NCBI GenBank assembly: GCA_031403155.1 | Contig: JANNSX010000453.1 | Span: 1-7,259, forward strand | Origin: JANNSX01 sp031403155 | GTDB taxonomy: Bacteria > Pseudomonadota > Alphaproteobacteria > Rhizobiales > Hyphomicrobiaceae | Direction of reading: 5' to 3' | Length of the DNA stretch: 7,259 nt | In this document: piece by piece, positions 5,707 through 7,259 of the stretch | Position numbering within the stretch: position 1 is the first letter of the stretch | Layout: each line of letters opens with the position of its first letter | Position numbers and translations under genes: made by a program | The notes under the pieces: generated by a model | Told to the model about the DNA's origin: nothing | The model's input: only the letters and a program-made list of their open reading frames with translations | Database searches by the model: none

Positions 5707-5731
5707 CATATAGGAGAGGGGGAGGGTCAAG
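5707..5731 (-). promoter_or_regulatory. Possible promoter upstream of hflK
   Basis: In the 121-nt folA-hflK gap, the minus strand reads CTTGAC (5731-5726) and, 11 nt later, CCTATAT (5714-5708). CTTGAC resembles the -35 of both housekeeping and RpoH heat-shock promoters, and CCTATAT resembles an RpoH-type -10. The spacing is shorter than usual for either class, so this is a weak call. A heat-shock input would suit hflKC. The same gap holds a perfect 12-bp GC palindrome just past the folA stop (5752-5763), but with no following T-run, so I do not call a terminator there. Confidence 0.25.
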
Positions 5732-5764
5732 TCCAGGAGCGCAAGCCCGCGCCGGGGCCCCGGA

Positions 5765-6271
5765 TCAGGCCTTCCGGTCAAGGACCAGGAGAACGAAGGC
5801 GGCGCTGTCCTTGGGTTCCTGCGCGAAGGCCTCGCGGCTCGTTTGCTGCCAAACGGCCGGATCGAGCGGGGGAAAAGTCGTGTCGCCATCGACGGTGACG
5901 TCGACCTCGGTGAGATAGATGCGATCGGCGTGGGGCAGCGCCTGGCGATAGATTTCGCCGCCGCCGATCACGGCGATTTCATCGGCGCCGTCGGCCTCAG
6001 CCCGCTTTCGCGCGACGCTCAGCGCCTCGTCGAGGTTCCTGGCGGTGACGACGCCGTCGTGCGCGATGGCGGCGCCGCGCGTCACGACGATGTTGAGCCG
6101 GCCATCGAGCGGCCGGCCGATGCTCTCCCAGGTCTTGCGCCCCATGATGACGGGCTTGCCCATTGTCAGCCGCCGGAAGAGCTTGAGGTCGGACGACAGC
6201 TTCCACGGCAACCCGCCGGCACGGCCGATGACACCGTTCTTCGACACCGCGACGACGAGGGTGATGCGCAT
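5765..6271 (-). CDS. folA: Dihydrofolate reductase
   Basis: This 168-aa cytoplasmic enzyme reduces dihydrofolate to tetrahydrofolate with NADPH and is the target of trimethoprim-type inhibitors. The N-terminus MRITLVVAVSKNGVIG and the following GGLPWKLSSDLKLFRRLT carry the substrate loop, with the conserved acidic residue D28 at the position of E. coli Asp27. MGKPVIMGRKTWESIG and GRLNIVVTR form the NADPH-binding strands, and AVIGGGEIYRQALPHADRIYLTEV is the second glycine-rich cofactor motif. Length is normal for the chromosomal type. The start is the ATG at 6271, behind a G-rich stretch (GGTGGGG, about 7 nt spacing). The spacer from thyA contains only a repeat element, so cotranscription is possible but not shown. 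Function is clear from the motifs and from linkage to thyA. Confidence 0.96.
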   Translation of the reverse strand: MRITLVVAVSKNGVIGRAGGLPWKLSSDLKLFRRLTMGKPVIMGRKTWESIGRPLDGRLNIVVTRGAAIAHDGVVTARNLDEALSVARKRAEADGADEIAVIGGGEIYRQALPHADRIYLTEVDVTVDGDTTFPPLDPAVWQQTSREAFAQEPKDSAAFVLLVLDRKA

Positions 6272-6338
6272 CAGCGGGCCCCACCAAGCAACAGTAGTGA
6301 CGTCGACTGCCCGACGCGTCCTCCGAGCCCTCTACCTT

Positions 6339-6456
6339 CGTCATTCCGGCGAAGGCCGGAATCCACCCAAGCCCATGCCTTGGCGCATCCGTGCCGCTCG
6401 GACAGCGCAGAGCCAACCCGAGGCTTGGATGGATGCCAGCCTGCGCTGGCATGACG
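6339..6456. repeat. REPIN-like inverted pair of palindromic repeats
   Basis: Two related palindromes face each other in the thyA-folA spacer. The left one has stem arms at 6343-6350 and 6355-6362 with a GAAG loop. The right one has arms at 6433-6440 and 6445-6452 with a 4-nt loop. The left unit with its flank (about 6339-6373) is an inverted copy of about 6422-6456: 29 of 35 positions agree, both outer ends being CGTCAT/ATGACG. Several differences are paired, so each small stem stays perfect. A further TTGGC/GCCAA pair (6380-6384, 6412-6416) lies inside. Inverted doublets of short palindromes are the REPIN arrangement known from bacterial genomes, normally mobilised by RAYT transposases in trans. 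No transposase is present here. In a thyA-folA transcript the element would fold as one long hairpin. Confidence 0.75.
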
Positions 6457-6506
6457 GATGGGAGGGATGGCCTCGGCAACGACTATGGCACTTCGGTCGC
6501 CCATCA

Positions 6507-7259
6507 CTACACCGCCACCTCCGCCTTGATTGCCGGATGAGGGTCGTAGCCTGCGAAGGTGATGTCCTCGTAGCGGAAGGCTTCGAGGTTCGTGGTGCCG
6601 GGGCGCAAAATCAGCTTCGGCAGCGCACGTGGCGTGCGCAGCAACTGCTCGTCGGCCTGCTCGAGATGGTTGAGATAGAGGTGGACGTCGCCGATGCTGT
6701 GGACGAATTCTCCAACCCGCAGCCCCGTCACCTCGGCGACCATGTGAGTGAGCAGCGCATAGGAGGCGATGTTGAACGGCACGCCCAAGAACACATCCGC
6801 CGAGCGCTGATAGAGCTGGCAGGAGAGCCTTCCGCCGGCGACGTAGAACTGGAAGAGGCAGTGGCACGGCGGCAGCGCCATCCGGTCAACCTCGGCCGGG
6901 TTCCAGGCGGTGACGATGTGGCGGCGGGAATCCGGATTGCGCTTGAGACCTTCGACGAGTTTGGCGATCTGGTCGATGGTGCCGCCATCGGGCGCGGGCC
7001 AGGAGCGCCACTGCGCGCCATAGACGGGTCCGAGGTCGCCGTTCGCATCGGCCCACGCGTCCCAGATCGAGACCCCGTTTTCCTTCAGATAGCGGATGTT
7101 CGTCTCGCCGCGCAGGAACCAGATGAGTTCGTGGACGATCGATTTCAGATGCAGCTTCTTCGTGGTGAGGAGTGGAAAGCCCGCGTCGAGGTCGAACCGC
7201 ATCTGATGCCCGAACAGGCTGAGCGTGCCCGTCCCGGTCCGGTCGGACTTCTTGTGGCC
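6507..7259 (-). CDS. thyA: Thymidylate synthase, 5' end cut off by window edge
   Basis: The enzyme methylates dUMP to dTMP in the cytoplasm, using 5,10-methylene-tetrahydrofolate and releasing dihydrofolate. The reading frame runs through the right edge of the window; the first visible residues are GHKKSDRTGTGTLSLFGHQM, which match the family's N-terminal phosphate-binding arginine region. By comparison with the 264-aa E. coli enzyme only about 14 residues are missing, so the internal ATG at 7202 is not the start. Hallmarks are visible in order: the DRTGTGT loop, NPDSRRHIVTAWN (paired phosphate-binding arginines), PPCHCLFQFYV (catalytic Cys in PCH), QRSADVFLGVPFNIASYA (nucleotide-binding Arg, Asp and Asn) and HLYLNH. 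The protein ends in EVAV, close to the family's usual -PVAI terminus, so the 3' end is intact. It lies upstream of folA, which recycles its dihydrofolate product. The identification is firm. Confidence 0.97.
   Translation of the reverse strand, partial: GHKKSDRTGTGTLSLFGHQMRFDLDAGFPLLTTKKLHLKSIVHELIWFLRGETNIRYLKENGVSIWDAWADANGDLGPVYGAQWRSWPAPDGGTIDQIAKLVEGLKRNPDSRRHIVTAWNPAEVDRMALPPCHCLFQFYVAGGRLSCQLYQRSADVFLGVPFNIASYALLTHMVAEVTGLRVGEFVHSIGDVHLYLNHLEQADEQLLRTPRALPKLILRPGTTNLEAFRYEDITFAGYDPHPAIKAEVAV

Noticed and set aside
5752..5763. Perfect 12-bp palindrome CCGGGGCCCCGG after folA as a terminator
   Set aside because: As a self-complementary block it leaves no proper loop, and no T-run follows on the minus strand.
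6271..6504. A 77-codon minus-strand frame starting next to the thyA stop codon (TAGTGATGG)
   Set aside because: It is read through the REPIN-like repeat (peptide pieces such as DSGLRRNDE are typical translations of such repeats), with no family resemblance. I treat it as spurious.

Overview
The window is a compact, GC-rich chromosomal segment with every recognisable gene on the minus strand. It looks like an alphaproteobacterium, most likely Hyphomicrobiales (Rhizobiales). The reasons are the high GC content, the gene order thyA-folA-hflK-hflC-DUF2065-Do protease (which I know as a conserved order in that group), and intergenic palindromes resembling rhizobial RIME/REP-type repeats. This placement is inferred from sequence feel and synteny, not from a database search.

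In transcription order (high to low coordinates), the right part holds housekeeping genes. They are a thymidylate synthase gene cut by the window edge (7259-6507), a 235-nt spacer filled largely by a REPIN-like inverted repeat doublet, and dihydrofolate reductase (6271-5765). ThyA oxidises methylene-tetrahydrofolate to dihydrofolate and FolA regenerates tetrahydrofolate, so the pair is one metabolic unit. Next come hflK (5643-4492) and hflC (4491-3601), which abut with no base between stop and start. A 61-aa DUF2065 (YjeT-like) membrane protein (3585-3400) follows, then, after two palindromic repeat elements, a periplasmic Do/DegP-type serine protease (3255-1795). This middle block is an envelope protein quality-control module: HflKC is the SPFH complex that surrounds the FtsH protease, and DegP handles misfolded periplasmic proteins.

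The left part is the unusual one. A 112-aa protein (1668-1330) has a twin-arginine-like signal peptide followed by a low-complexity Gly/Ser/Thr region that ends in TSGRGA and RTRTRG repeats. Downstream of it is a 414-aa fusion (1265-21) of an HPr-kinase-like P-loop domain and a C-terminal PqqD-like domain. PqqD-like domains usually bind leader peptides in peptide-modification (RiPP) systems, and HprK-like kinases are known to phosphorylate lasso precursor peptides. The pair is therefore a candidate for a secreted, post-translationally modified repeat peptide and its modifying enzyme. The RNA architecture suggests control. A promoter-like sequence lies just after the protease gene. A hairpin in the leader pairs the Shine-Dalgarno sequence of the small gene with an upstream complement. 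A second strong hairpin sits between the small gene and the kinase gene. Whatever follows the kinase lies beyond the left edge and may contain the rest of the system.

There are no tRNA or rRNA genes, CRISPR arrays or transposases in the window. No stretch over 300 nt lacks a gene.
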